Assembly (NCBI GenBank): GCA_947448625.1
Contig: CANFOT010000013.1
Span: 1-35,668, forward strand
Source: Burkholderiaceae bacterium
GTDB taxonomy: Bacteria > Pseudomonadota > Gammaproteobacteria > Burkholderiales > Burkholderiaceae
Length of the DNA: 35,668 nt
Direction of reading: 5' to 3'
Part shown: piece after piece, positions 17,846 through 32,723 of the stretch
Numbering within the stretch: position 1 is the first letter of the stretch
Layout of the letters: every line of letters starts with the position of its first letter
The notes under the pieces: generated by a model
The model's input: only the letters and a program-made list of their open reading frames with translations
What the model was told of the DNA's origin: nothing
Databases searched by the model: none
Program-made: the position numbers and the translations under genes

Positions 17846-18567
17846 GTCAAGTTACAGCCAACCTGATGTTGGTAAAGCAAAGGTTGGAGTTAGCAGCATT
17901 AGCAGCCAAACGCGAGCCCGAAGATATTCAACTGCTTGCGGTAAGCAAAACCTTTCCAGCTATGGCGGTTGAGGAAGCAATGCATGCAGGCCAAACTGCT
18001 TTTGGTGAGAACTACGTCCAAGAGGGTGTTGAAAAAATTCAGCAACTCACAAAATTACGCCCTTGGCTGGAATGGCACTTTATTGGCCCGCTACAAAGCA
18101 ATAAAACGCGCGATGTCGCAGAACATTTTGACTGGGTGCATAGCATTGACCGCCTCAAGATTGCAGAACGTCTCTCTAGCCAGCGCGGTGAATTTTCTGA
18201 CTTAGGCGATCTGCAAGTTTGTGTCCAGATCAATGTGAGCAAAGAAGAATCTAAAAGCGGTATAGCACTTGAAGAGGTTGAGGCGCTTTGCAATGCTATT
18301 GCCAAGCTACCCAATCTTGTACTTCGCGGACTAATGGCCATTCCTGCCCCCAGTGATGACATTCAGCAACAACACCAAGCCTTTGCGGCTGTCAGAGAAT
18401 GCTTTGCCGGGATAAAAGCAAAACACGTCAATGATCTTGGGTATGACTTTTTTGACACTCTCTCCATGGGAATGTCAGATGATATGGAGGCTGCAATCGC
18501 CGAAGGCAGCACCATGGTACGTATAGGAAGTGCCATTTTTGGGAAGCGCGATAAGATAAAAATATGA
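17842..18567 (+). CDS. yggS: PLP homeostasis protein YggS (PLPBP family)
   Basis: Pyridoxal-phosphate-binding protein without known catalytic activity that buffers PLP and affects amino-acid and 2-ketobutyrate metabolism in E. coli. The 241 residues fold as an alanine-racemase-like barrel; the PLP lysine is K36 in LLAVSKTFP, the same position as in E. coli. Other family blocks: FGENYVQEG, WHFIGPLQSNK, LSMGMSDDMEAAIAEGSTMVRIG. It overlaps both neighbours by 4 nt (ATGA at glcF/yggS and yggS/proC). In many Proteobacteria yggS is followed by yggT and proC; here yggT is missing from between them. Confidence 0.94.
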   Translation: MSQVTANLMLVKQRLELAALAAKREPEDIQLLAVSKTFPAMAVEEAMHAGQTAFGENYVQEGVEKIQQLTKLRPWLEWHFIGPLQSNKTRDVAEHFDWVHSIDRLKIAERLSSQRGEFSDLGDLQVCVQINVSKEESKSGIALEEVEALCNAIAKLPNLVLRGLMAIPAPSDDIQQQHQAFAAVRECFAGIKAKHVNDLGYDFFDTLSMGMSDDMEAAIAEGSTMVRIGSAIFGKRDKIKI

Positions 18568-19424
18568 ACACACAACAAACGCATCAAAACGCCCACATCA
18601 CCTTCATTGGCGGGGGCAATATGGGTCGCGCCTTAATTAGCGGATTACTCGCGAATGATTTTGAAGCCAATCAACTCTCTGTAGTTGAAGCTAATGCTAG
18701 TACTGGCTTGCAATTACATCAAGATTTTGGCGTACAGATCATTGGCGCCTTAGATCAAATTGCTTTTGACTTCTCCAAAAACAATGTCGTTGTCATGGCC
18801 ATCAAACCTCAGGACTTTAATGTCGTGGCAAAGTCTTTAAACGCCAAACTGAAACATCAAACAGCACCAGGTCCATTGATCCTCAGTATTGCTGCCGGCA
18901 TTCGCCTCAAAGACATGAGTCGCTGGCTTGATCATGAACGCTGCGTTCGAGCTATGCCAAACACCCCAGCCCTCATCGGCAAGGGCATCACCGGCTTATT
19001 TGCTGATGCTGCGGTAAATGATTCTGACCGCGCTCTAGCCGAGACTATTTGCAATGCTGTTGGGCAAGTAGTCTGGGTAAGCGAAGAGAAACTCATGGAT
19101 GCCGTTACCGCTGTTTCTGGAAGCGGGCCCGCCTATGTCTTTGCTTTCTTAGAAGCGATGCAATCTAGCGGCGAGAAGCTTGGGCTTGATGCAGCTACTG
19201 CCCGTAAGCTAGCTTATGCCACTCTAGAGGGTGCTACACAACTGGCCCATAATTCGGATGAACATGCTGGCGTATTACGCGAACGAGTTACCTCCAAGGG
19301 TGGCACAACCGCTGCGGCACTAGATATGCTTAAGCAACTTGATTGGCATGGTGCACTTGAAAAAGCGATTGATGCCGCCAGCCAACGTGGTAAAGCCATG
19401 GGCGATGAACTGGGTGAGAGCTAA
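18564..19424 (+). CDS. proC: Pyrroline-5-carboxylate reductase
   Basis: Last enzyme of proline synthesis, reducing pyrroline-5-carboxylate with NADPH. 286 residues, slightly longer than E. coli ProC (269) because of a short polar N-terminal tail. The Rossmann motif FIGGGNMGRALISGL is near residues 12-26, and the family signature VTAVSGSGPAYVFAFLEAM lies in the C-terminal dimerisation domain, followed by TSKGGTT. The ATG overlaps the yggS stop. It is the last gene of the glc-yggS-proC run and stops 7 nt before the convergent ubiA, with no clear terminator. Confidence 0.95.
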   Translation: MNTQQTHQNAHITFIGGGNMGRALISGLLANDFEANQLSVVEANASTGLQLHQDFGVQIIGALDQIAFDFSKNNVVVMAIKPQDFNVVAKSLNAKLKHQTAPGPLILSIAAGIRLKDMSRWLDHERCVRAMPNTPALIGKGITGLFADAAVNDSDRALAETICNAVGQVVWVSEEKLMDAVTAVSGSGPAYVFAFLEAMQSSGEKLGLDAATARKLAYATLEGATQLAHNSDEHAGVLRERVTSKGGTTAAALDMLKQLDWHGALEKAIDAASQRGKAMGDELGES

Positions 19425-19431
19425 AAGCGAG

Positions 19432-20301
19432 TTAGATACGCGCTAGACCCAATAGGATTCCTAAAAATAGGAATCCACCCAGCCAGTTATTGTGGCGAAA
19501 TGCTGTGAAGCAATCTTCGCGCTTGCGAGTGGATACTAATTTCAGGTGATATGCAGCGCAAGCTAAAGCTAGGCACCACCCTATCCAAAAGTAATTACTC
19601 AGGTTTGCCAAGTGAGCAACCCATATATGACTTAGAAATAGCACGCCGTAACTTAGGCTAATTGCGAGAACATCATGACGACCAAAGGTGATGGCGGAGG
19701 TCCGTAAGCCTAAACGTAAATCATCATCGCGATCGACCATCGCATAAGCGGTGTCATAAGCGATAGCCCAGAAGACGTTACCAATAAACAAAATCCAAGC
19801 TTCCAGCGGAATAAAGTCGAGGACGGCTGCATAGGCCATTGGAATCCCAAAGCCAAAGGCAATGCCCAGTACGGCTTGTGGAATAGCAAAAAAGCGCTTA
19901 GTGAAGGGGTAAATAATGGCAACTGCCAAGGCAAAGAAAGAAAGCTCTTTAGTTAAAGCATTCAAGGGCTGAATGAGCAAAAAAGCTATCAATGCAAGAG
20001 TGGCTGCCACTGTCAGCGCCTCCTTCCCAGAAATTCTCCCACTCGTAATGGGTCGATCTTTGGTTCTCAAAACATGACGATCAAAATCTTGATCTGCATA
20101 GTCATTGATGGCGCACCCTGCACTACGCATTAAAAAAGTTCCCAGGGTAAAAATAATGAGCAGATACCAATCAGGAAAGCCGCCGCTGGCTAGCCATAAC
20201 GCCCACAAAGTTGGCCACAATAAAAGTAGTGTTCCAATCGGCTTATCTAAGCGGATCAAATAGGCGTAAGCAACAATACGATCACGCATCAGAGAAATCA
20301 T
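19432..20301 (-). CDS. ubiA: 4-hydroxybenzoate polyprenyltransferase
   Basis: Integral membrane prenyltransferase that attaches the polyprenyl tail to 4-hydroxybenzoate in ubiquinone synthesis. 289 residues with about eight to nine hydrophobic segments. Both Mg-pyrophosphate-binding aspartate motifs are present: NDYADQDFD at 66-74 and DRDDD at 190-194. The start at 20301 ([10 protein letters not shown]) is used; an in-frame ATG four codons later (20289) is a possible alternative. recG lies upstream on the same strand, 35 nt away, so the two may be co-transcribed. No ubiC (chorismate lyase) is seen nearby. Confidence 0.94.
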   Translation of the reverse strand: MISLMRDRIVAYAYLIRLDKPIGTLLLLWPTLWALWLASGGFPDWYLLIIFTLGTFLMRSAGCAINDYADQDFDRHVLRTKDRPITSGRISGKEALTVAATLALIAFLLIQPLNALTKELSFFALAVAIIYPFTKRFFAIPQAVLGIAFGFGIPMAYAAVLDFIPLEAWILFIGNVFWAIAYDTAYAMVDRDDDLRLGLRTSAITFGRHDVLAISLSYGVLFLSHIWVAHLANLSNYFWIGWCLALACAAYHLKLVSTRKREDCFTAFRHNNWLGGFLFLGILLGLARI

Positions 20302-20336
20302 CTTCTTTATTTACCATCATCGTCATAGCCCAATTA

Positions 20337-22433
20337 TCAAGCCTTTAAAAATTCTGTGCGAGATCCTAGCCAACGTTCAAGATGCCTCTCCACTAGATCA
20401 CCATGCTCAGCCAGCAAACGCTCCGCCGCCGTCTGCGCCAATTCGATCAACCACGCATCTCGCTGAAGATCAACAAAGCGCAACATCGCATCACCTGATT
20501 GTTTAGCTCCTAATAATTCACCAGGACCACGTAGGGATAAGTCTCGCTCCGCAATCACAAACCCATCCGAAGTTTCTCTTAAAGTTTGCAGGCGCTCTTT
20601 AGCAGCCAAAGATAGTGGCTCTGCATACATCAAGATGCAAACTGAATCAGCTGAACCACGTCCTACGCGCCCCCGTAACTGATGAATCTGTGCATAGCCA
20701 AAACGTTCTGCATGCTCAATCACCATCAGAGCTGCATTAGGCACATCGACTCCCACTTCGATGACTGTCGTGGCTACCAACAACTGAATTTCATTGGCCT
20801 TAAACGCCGCCATCACTGCAGCCTTCTCTTCGCTTTTTAATCGGCCATGAACCAATCCGACTTTGAAGTTGGGTAAGGCTTGAGTGAGTTGCTCAAAACT
20901 TTCAACGGCTGTTTGCAATTGCAATACTTCAGACTCTTCAATTAAAGGACAAACCCAATAAGCTTGCAATCCCTTGGCCAGCCAATCATGTAAGCCAGAA
21001 ATTACCTCCTCCCTGCGCGCAGCCTTCACCACCTTGGTAGCAATGGGCTTACGTCCTGGAGGCAATTCATCAATGACAGAGACATCGAGGTCGGCGTAGT
21101 AAGTCATCGCCAGCGTACGAGGAATTGGAGTTGCTGACATCATCAATTGATGGCAATAAAACAGCTCAGAACCAACGCGTTGCTGAATCTCTAAACGCTG
21201 CCTCACACCAAAACGATGCTGCTCATCAATGACCGCCAAACCCAACTTAGCAAAGCTCACCTTATCCTGAATCAGCGCATGGGTGCCAATGATCAGCTGT
21301 GCATCACCACTCTCAATTGCCGCCTGTGCAAGTCTTTTTTCTTTTGCTTTCAAACTACCAGAAAGCCATGCAATCTTGACACCTAAAGGCTCAAACCATT
21401 CCTTCATTTTGAGAAAGTGTTGTTCAGCCAAAATTTCCGTTGGCGCCATGATGGCGGCCTGATAACCATGATCTATTGCACGCGCGGCAGCCAATGCCGC
21501 AATCACTGTTTTCCCACTACCAACATCGCCTTGCAATAAGCGATTCATCGGAAAAGTATTGGATAGATCGCGTCCAATTTCAGACCAGACACGCGCTTGA
21601 GCGCCAGTCAGTTCGAAGGGTAAGGCCTTGAGTAAGCCGTCTTCAATACTGGCATTTTTTTTGCTCGTCTCCCTCGCCCGATCTACTGATTGATCCTTCT
21701 GAAGGCTGGGGGCATATCTTTCCCTACGAATAGCATGAGCCCGCTTTAGGGAAATCTGCTGCGCAAGTAACTCCTCAAACTGCACTCGTCTCCAGGCGGG
21801 ATGGGTACGCTCCAGCAGGGATTGGGTGTTGGCATCAGCAGGCGGCTGATGCAAATATGTAATTGCATCTTGGAGTGGGGGCCAATCATGAGTTGGCAAA
21901 ATTTGCGCCATCAGCTTGGTCGGTAAAAATTCTGCCAAGCTCTCTTTGAGGCTAGCATCCTGAAGGGCCTTTAGCACTGCCTTACGAATAATGGCTTGTG
22001 AAATCCCGGCACTTGCTGGATATACCGGGGTCAAGCTAGCAGGCAATGGAGCGTCCGGGGTAGCAGCGCGAACGGTTGGATGTACCATCTCAGCACCCTG
22101 ATAACCCTCTCGGACCTCACCACGCACCCGTAGATGACTGCCAATCGCCATCTGCTTCTGCTGACTAGGATAGAAATTCAGAAAACGGAGCTGGAGTGAG
22201 CCAGAGTCATCCTCAATCGTGACTAAAAGCTGTCTTCTAGGGCGAAACATGACTTGATTCCGAATGACGACACCCTGAGTCTGAATGGCATGGAATCTCC
22301 CGAGGCCTAAAGCCTCCTCTATCGTGAAGAGCTCAGTTTCATCCTCGTAACGGGATGGCAGATGCAAAGCAAGTGCCATAGGGCTGTTTAAACCCATCTT
22401 TTCGAGTGCAGTTGGCGGTCGCTTAGTCGTCAT
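20337..22433 (-). CDS. recG: ATP-dependent DNA helicase RecG
   Basis: Superfamily 2 helicase that regresses stalled forks and processes branched DNA. 698 residues from ATG 22433 (E. coli 693). In order: the HLPSRYEDE segment leading into the wedge/OB-fold domain, Walker A LLQGDVGSGKT, DExH-type motif VIDEQHRFG, MSATPIPRTLAMTYYADL, ATTVIEVGVDVPNA, and QIHQLRGRVGRG with the TRG region after it. The N-terminus is short, as in other Burkholderiales RecG. The open frame reaches a TTG at 22469 inside queA, but ATG 22433 is a better start. A charged stretch (about residues 245-265) before the helicase core is variable in the family. Confidence 0.95.
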   Translation of the reverse strand: MTTKRPPTALEKMGLNSPMALALHLPSRYEDETELFTIEEALGLGRFHAIQTQGVVIRNQVMFRPRRQLLVTIEDDSGSLQLRFLNFYPSQQKQMAIGSHLRVRGEVREGYQGAEMVHPTVRAATPDAPLPASLTPVYPASAGISQAIIRKAVLKALQDASLKESLAEFLPTKLMAQILPTHDWPPLQDAITYLHQPPADANTQSLLERTHPAWRRVQFEELLAQQISLKRAHAIRRERYAPSLQKDQSVDRARETSKKNASIEDGLLKALPFELTGAQARVWSEIGRDLSNTFPMNRLLQGDVGSGKTVIAALAAARAIDHGYQAAIMAPTEILAEQHFLKMKEWFEPLGVKIAWLSGSLKAKEKRLAQAAIESGDAQLIIGTHALIQDKVSFAKLGLAVIDEQHRFGVRQRLEIQQRVGSELFYCHQLMMSATPIPRTLAMTYYADLDVSVIDELPPGRKPIATKVVKAARREEVISGLHDWLAKGLQAYWVCPLIEESEVLQLQTAVESFEQLTQALPNFKVGLVHGRLKSEEKAAVMAAFKANEIQLLVATTVIEVGVDVPNAALMVIEHAERFGYAQIHQLRGRVGRGSADSVCILMYAEPLSLAAKERLQTLRETSDGFVIAERDLSLRGPGELLGAKQSGDAMLRFVDLQRDAWLIELAQTAAERLLAEHGDLVERHLERWLGSRTEFLKA

Positions 22434-22463
22434 CGTTAAAATCCAATACCTGATGGTAATGCT

Positions 22464-24664
<2,201 letters not shown>

Positions 24665-24707
24665 TAGCCCTAGGGCAGTAAATCAGCCCTCAAAGCCCCA
24701 TACAGTT

Positions 24708-24786
24708 TAGAATTGCGGGTTTACGGCTTTGCTTTTAAAGCCTAAAACTGAAGCAGTTTCCAATTGGTAATTAATGGAGGTTTTGT
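24708..24786 (+). promoter_or_regulatory. yajC leader: -10-like hexamer, two hairpins, strong ribosome-binding site
   Basis: TAGAAT (24708-24713, 5 of 6) could be a -10, without a good -35. Downstream are two perfect short hairpins: GGCTTT/AAAGCC (24725-24730 with 24737-24742, 6-nt loop) and AAACTG/CAGTTT (24745-24750 with 24754-24759, 3-nt loop). The 8-nt palindrome CCAATTGG (24760-24767) comes next. GGAGG (24776-24780) lies 6 nt before the yajC ATG. No T run follows either hairpin, so they do not look like terminators of tgt. Confidence 0.45.
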
Positions 24787-25113
24787 ATGTGGATTAGTAA
24801 CGCTTTTGCCCAGGCACCAGCCGCGGGTGCAGATTCTGGTGGCTTAATGAGCTTCCTTCCCCTAATTTTGATGTTTGCAGTGCTGTACTTCATCATGATT
24901 CGCCCACAAATGAAGCGTCAAAAAGAAACTAAAGCAATGTTGAGCGCTTTGGCGGTTGGCGATGAAGTAGTGACCGTTGGCGGCATCATCGGCAAAGTAA
25001 GCGCCTTGAAAGATCAAGTTGTTACGGTTGAAATTGCTGCTGGCACTGAAGTGCAAATGCAAAAAGGCGCCATCACAACAGTATTACCAAAAGGCTCATT
25101 GAAGTCCGCTTAA
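24787..25113 (+). CDS. yajC: Preprotein translocase subunit YajC
   Basis: Small inner-membrane partner of SecDF and YidC in the accessory Sec complex. 108 residues: a short N-terminal tail, one transmembrane segment at about 21-39 (FLPLILMFAVLYFIMIRP), then the conserved cytoplasmic part with RPQMKRQKE and LAVGDEVVTVGGIIGKV. It is preceded by a good GGAGG site, in contrast to many genes here. secD follows after 25 nt. Confidence 0.96.
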   Translation: MWISNAFAQAPAAGADSGGLMSFLPLILMFAVLYFIMIRPQMKRQKETKAMLSALAVGDEVVTVGGIIGKVSALKDQVVTVEIAAGTEVQMQKGAITTVLPKGSLKSA

Positions 25114-25138
25114 TACGCTTGTTTAAAAGTATCTCAAT

Positions 25139-26998
25139 ATGAATCGCTACCCTCTCTGGAAATACATAGTCATCCTATTTGCTTTATTAATTGGAGGGCT
25201 ATATTCACTACCCAATTTCTACGGAGAGGCTCCAGCGGTTCAGGTCTCGTCCGCCAAGCCAACCATCAAGGTTGATTTGGCGACACAGTCTCGAGTCGAA
25301 AAGATTCTGACTGAAGACAACATTAGTAACACTGGCATTTTCTTTGAATCTACCGGTAATGTAGGCTCCATCAAAATTCGTTTTAATAACACAGACATCC
25401 AGCTGCGGGCACGCGATCTGCTGCAGCAAAAGTTGAACATGGATCAAAATGATCCAAATTTCACAGTCGCATTAAACCTACTCTCCAATACACCAAGCTG
25501 GTTGAATGCGCTTAATGCATTGCCAATGCCTCTTGGTCTGGACTTACGTGGCGGTGTGTACTTCTTGTTGCAGGTCGACATGAAGGGCGCCGTTCAAAAG
25601 AAGGTGACTTCTTTGGCTAGTGATATTCGCAGTCAGTTACGCGACAAATCTATCCGTCAACAAGGTATTGAGCGCGGTCAGGACACCATCACCCTGACTT
25701 TCGGTAGTACTGAAGATGCCGAGAAAGCACGCACAGTATTAATGACTAGTCAGCCTGAACTGACTTGGCAAATTAAACCTACTGGTCTGTCTCCGAAGCT
25801 AGTTGGCGAATTTAAACCTACTGCCTTGAAAGAAATTCAAGACAACGCAGTAAAACAAAACATCGTCACACTCAACAAGCGCGTGAATGAATTGGCCGTT
25901 AAAGAGCCAGTGATTCAACAGCAGGGTGCAGAGCGTATTGTTGTGCAACTACCAGGCGTGCAAGACACTGCTCGCGCTAAAGATATTATTGGCCGCACTG
26001 CAACTCTCGAATCCAGATTAGCCGACCCAATCGTTTCCACAATTGCGATTGGCGAGACCCCTCCCCCAGGCATGGATGTTTTCCGCTTTGGTGAAAACCG
26101 TCAAGGTGTGTTTAAAAAATCCGTCATCTTTAGTGGTGATCGCATTACTGATGCAAGCGCTGGCTTTGATCAAAACCAACGTCCTGCAGTGAACATCTCC
26201 TTAGATGCTGCCGGTGGACGCGTCATGCAAGAAGTCACCCGCGAAAACATTGGCAAGCCTATGGGCATGATCCTGTTCGAAAAAGGTAAAGGTGAGGTTC
26301 TCACAATTGCCACTATTCAAGGTGAATTTGGCTCCAAGTTCCAGATCACCGGCCAACCAACTACCGAGAGCGCAAACGACTTAGCCCTCTTGTTGCGCGC
26401 AGGATCTTTAGCAGCGCCAATGGAAATCATTGAAGAGCGCACGATTGGACCGAGCCTTGGTGCAGAAAACATTGAGAAGGGTTTCAAATCCCTGATCTTT
26501 GGTTTCGCTGCAATCTCTGTTTTCATGATTGCCTACTACCTCTTGTTCGGCACGTTCTCAGTAGTAGCCCTGGCAGTGAACTTACTACTCTTGATTTCAG
26601 TACTGTCAATGCTGCAAGCTACCTTAACCTTGCCAGGTATCGCTGCGATGGCATTGGCATTAGGTATGGCGATTGACTCCAACGTCTTGATTAACGAACG
26701 TATTCGTGAGGAGCTGCGCAATGGCGCCGCTCCGCAAACAGCCATTGCGGTTGGCTTTGATAAAGCTTGGGCAACCATCTTGGATTCAAATGTCACCACC
26801 TTAATTGCCGGCCTCGCACTACTGGCATTTGGCTCAGGCCCAATCAAAGGTTTTGCCGTAGTCCATTGCCTCGGTATTTTGACCTCCATGTTTTCAGCAG
26901 TCTTTTTCTCACGCGGCCTGGTTAATCTCTGGTACGGCAGAGGTAAAAAAGTTCAAAAACTCGCTATTGGCCAAGTTTGGCGCCCACAGGAGAAATAA
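25139..26998 (+). CDS. secD: Protein translocase subunit SecD
   Basis: Proton-driven motor subunit that helps pull secreted proteins through SecYEG into the periplasm. 619 residues (E. coli 615). One N-terminal transmembrane helix at about 8-24, a large periplasmic region with GLDLRGGVYFLLQVD and a second domain around 330-420, the LLLRAGSLAAPMEI motif, then five C-terminal transmembrane helices from about residue 445, with GMAIDSNVLINERIREE in between. A stretch with AGGA (AGGAGA at 26988-26993) near the 3' end serves secF. Confidence 0.96.
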   Translation: MNRYPLWKYIVILFALLIGGLYSLPNFYGEAPAVQVSSAKPTIKVDLATQSRVEKILTEDNISNTGIFFESTGNVGSIKIRFNNTDIQLRARDLLQQKLNMDQNDPNFTVALNLLSNTPSWLNALNALPMPLGLDLRGGVYFLLQVDMKGAVQKKVTSLASDIRSQLRDKSIRQQGIERGQDTITLTFGSTEDAEKARTVLMTSQPELTWQIKPTGLSPKLVGEFKPTALKEIQDNAVKQNIVTLNKRVNELAVKEPVIQQQGAERIVVQLPGVQDTARAKDIIGRTATLESRLADPIVSTIAIGETPPPGMDVFRFGENRQGVFKKSVIFSGDRITDASAGFDQNQRPAVNISLDAAGGRVMQEVTRENIGKPMGMILFEKGKGEVLTIATIQGEFGSKFQITGQPTTESANDLALLLRAGSLAAPMEIIEERTIGPSLGAENIEKGFKSLIFGFAAISVFMIAYYLLFGTFSVVALAVNLLLLISVLSMLQATLTLPGIAAMALALGMAIDSNVLINERIREELRNGAAPQTAIAVGFDKAWATILDSNVTTLIAGLALLAFGSGPIKGFAVVHCLGILTSMFSAVFFSRGLVNLWYGRGKKVQKLAIGQVWRPQEK

Positions 26999-27001
26999 GT
27001 C

Positions 27002-27976
27002 ATGGAATTTTTCCGGATCAAAAAAGATATCCCCTTTATGCGCCATGCATTGGTGCTCAATGCGGTCTCTTTAATCACCTTTTTAGCTGCCGTTTTCTTC
27101 CTCTGGCATAACGGACTTCACCTATCGATTGAATTCACTGGTGGCACAGTGATGGAGGTAACTTATCCACAAACTGCCCCCCTAGATTCAATTCGAGCAA
27201 ATGTAGAAAAGTTAGGGTACGCCGACACTCAGATTCAGAATTTTGGTAGCTCACGCGATGTCATGATTCGCCTGCCCTTACAAAAAGATGCCGAAGGGAA
27301 AATGATTTCCTCCGCAGATCAAAGCGCAGCAGTGATGACGGCTCTTGAGCCAGCTAGCTCTGGCGTTAAATTACAGCGTGTTGAGTTTGTCGGCCCACAA
27401 GTTGGTCGTGAATTGGCAATAGATGGCCTGATGGCCTTGTTGTTTGTGATCATCGGTATTGTGGTTTATCTTTCTTTCCGCTTTGAGTGGAAATTTGCAC
27501 TTGCCGGCATCATTGCGAACTTACATGACATCGTGATTATTCTTGGCTTCTTCGCATTTTTCCACTGGGAGTTCTCGCTCTCAGTGTTAGCTGCCGTGCT
27601 CGCCGTATTGGGTTACTCAGTAAACGAGTCTGTGGTGATTTTTGACCGTATTAGGGAAAACTTCCGTAAGTACCGCAAGATGAACACTCGCGAGATTATT
27701 GACAATGCAATTACCAGCACGATTAGTCGTACCGTGATTACTCACGGCAGCACTGAGATGATGGTCTTGGCTATGCTGATTTTTGGCGGCCCCACTCTCT
27801 TCTACTTCGCGTTAGCACTCACCATCGGTATTTTGTTTGGTATCTACTCATCAGTGTTCGTGGCGGCAGCTCTTGCCATGTGGCTTGGCGTTACCCGCGA
27901 AGACTTGGTAAAGGGTGAGCGCAAGCCTGATGATGCAAGCCGTAATGATGACCCCAACTTCGGGGCGCAGGTTTAA
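27002..27976 (+). CDS. secF: Protein translocase subunit SecF
   Basis: Partner of SecD in the accessory Sec translocon. 324 residues (E. coli 323). N-terminal transmembrane helix at about 16-35, a periplasmic domain beginning with SIEFTGGTVMEV, then five transmembrane helices with the conserved GYSVNESVVIFDRIREN and HGSTEMMVLAMLIFGG. It starts 3 nt after secD behind an AGGAGA site. It ends 23 nt before the convergent waaA. Confidence 0.96.
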   Translation: MEFFRIKKDIPFMRHALVLNAVSLITFLAAVFFLWHNGLHLSIEFTGGTVMEVTYPQTAPLDSIRANVEKLGYADTQIQNFGSSRDVMIRLPLQKDAEGKMISSADQSAAVMTALEPASSGVKLQRVEFVGPQVGRELAIDGLMALLFVIIGIVVYLSFRFEWKFALAGIIANLHDIVIILGFFAFFHWEFSLSVLAAVLAVLGYSVNESVVIFDRIRENFRKYRKMNTREIIDNAITSTISRTVITHGSTEMMVLAMLIFGGPTLFYFALALTIGILFGIYSSVFVAAALAMWLGVTREDLVKGERKPDDASRNDDPNFGAQV

Positions 27977-27999
27977 GAGTTAAAAGAATTCATTCTCAG

Positions 28000-31446
<3,447 letters not shown>

Positions 31447-31455
<9 letters not shown>

Positions 31456-31468
31456 ATCTCCAGGCTGT
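31447..31468 (+). terminator. Hairpin at the 3' end of the GST gene (no T run)
   Basis: Perfect 8-bp inverted repeat ACAGCCTG / CAGGCTGT with a 6-nt loop; the GST stop codon TGA (31453-31455) straddles the stem and loop. No T run follows on either strand, so it is either a weak terminator or a 3'-end-stabilising structure. Confidence 0.4.
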
Positions 31469-31481
31469 CATATAGGAATGC

Positions 31482-31508
31482 TTAGGCGGAAATAATTCCA
31501 CCGCCTAA
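31482..31508 (-). terminator. Hairpin overlapping the end of mnmA (no T run)
   Basis: Inverted repeat TTAGGCGG / CCGCCTAA (8 bp) with an 11-nt loop containing a possible inner GGAA/TTCC pairing. The mnmA stop codon is part of the stem. No T run follows on the minus strand, so a termination role is uncertain. Confidence 0.35.
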
Positions 31509-32597
31509 ACAAATATCACCGTCGTACAAAACGGCAGATTGACCTGGGGTCACCGCCCATTGCGCCTCTGGAAAAGCCAATTCAAAGCTCAAGGGGCCTT
31601 CAGCCCCAGCAAAAAGTGAGCATGCAGAATCCGCTTGGCGATAGCGAGTCTTAGCTGAGTACTGGCCTGGCGGTGGCGCAGCCCCATCCACCCAACTGGC
31701 ATCAATTGCAGAGAGCCGATTAGCCAGTAACCATGAGTGCTCGTGCCCCTGAGCGACATACAGGGTGTTATTGACTATGTCCTTACGAGCTACATACCAA
31801 GCATCCCCATTACCATCCTGACTGCCACCCAAACCAATACCCTTGCGCTGTCCCAAGGTGAAGAAGGCAAGTCCCATATGCTCACCCACTGTTTTGCCTT
31901 CAGGCGTTTTAATGGGCCCTGGAGTGCGGGGCAAGTAACGATTTAAGAACTCTCGGAAGGGGCGTTCCCCAATAAAGCAGATACCTGTCGAATCTTTTTT
32001 ACGCGCATTGTGCAGGCCGATTTGCTCAGCAATCTTGCGCACTTCGGTTTTTGGAATTTCACCCAAAGGAAAAAGTACATTGGCCAATTGACTCTGGCTT
32101 AAGCGATGCAAGAAATAACTTTGGTCTTTGCTAGCATCCAGCGCCTTTAATAACTGCACTCGCCCGCCTTGATGACGAACCCGCGCATAGTGGCCAGTTG
32201 CAATTGCATCCGCACCCAAACTCATGGCGTGGTCCAAAAAGGCTTTGAATTTAATTTCCGCGTTGCACAAAACATCTGGATTAGGGGTTCTGCCTGCGGC
32301 ATATTCACGCAAAAACTCCGCAAAAACGCGCTCGCGGTACTCTGCAGCAAAATTTACCGCCTCAACATCAATCCCAATCAGATCAGCTACCGACACCACA
32401 TCTAACCAATCCTGACGGGCAGAGCAATACTCGTCGTTATCGTCGTCTTCCCAATTTTTCATAAATAGGCCGACTACTTCATAGCCTTGTTTTTTGAGCA
32501 TCCAGGCTGCAACAGACGAATCTACCCCTCCAGACATCCCAATAACGACTTTCGAAGGATTTGAGGTGGGTATTGCTGAGGAATTGAGCGGGATCAT
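31482..32597 (-). CDS. mnmA: tRNA-specific 2-thiouridylase MnmA
   Basis: ATP-dependent thiolase that makes the 2-thio group of mnm5s2U34 in tRNA-Lys, -Glu and -Gln, taking sulfur from the Tus relay or IscS. 371 residues from ATG 32597 (E. coli 368). The PP-loop SGGVDS is at 22-27; the two catalytic cysteines are C111 ([12 protein letters not shown]) and C207 ([12 protein letters not shown]). An upstream in-frame ATG at 32636 would add 13 residues not usual in the family; a TATATT hexamer lies between the two starts, favouring the inner one. Convergent with GST, divergent from pntAA. Confidence 0.95.
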   Translation of the reverse strand: MIPLNSSAIPTSNPSKVVIGMSGGVDSSVAAWMLKKQGYEVVGLFMKNWEDDDNDEYCSARQDWLDVVSVADLIGIDVEAVNFAAEYRERVFAEFLREYAAGRTPNPDVLCNAEIKFKAFLDHAMSLGADAIATGHYARVRHQGGRVQLLKALDASKDQSYFLHRLSQSQLANVLFPLGEIPKTEVRKIAEQIGLHNARKKDSTGICFIGERPFREFLNRYLPRTPGPIKTPEGKTVGEHMGLAFFTLGQRKGIGLGGSQDGNGDAWYVARKDIVNNTLYVAQGHEHSWLLANRLSAIDASWVDGAAPPPGQYSAKTRYRQADSACSLFAGAEGPLSFELAFPEAQWAVTPGQSAVLYDGDICLGGGIISA

Positions 32598-32723
32598 CAA
32601 AAAATGCGAGAATTCAATATAAGCTAAAGACCCCATTGTAGAAGTCTTGCTCCAAATTTACGAGATTTGAAGCAAAACCATGCAAATGGCAATATAAAAG
32701 TTAATGAATGGGTAGACCTTTAC

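Noticed and set aside
22434..22463. preQ1 riboswitch before queA
   Set aside because: Only 30 bp separate the recG and queA start codons, too short for the aptamer, and no matching pairing was seen.
24667..24676. GCCCTAGGGC palindrome as the tgt terminator
   Set aside because: The stem has no workable loop and no T run follows.
32598..32636. Longer MnmA start at ATG 32636
   Set aside because: The extra 13 residues are not usual in the family and a -10-like TATATT lies within them. It cannot be fully excluded.
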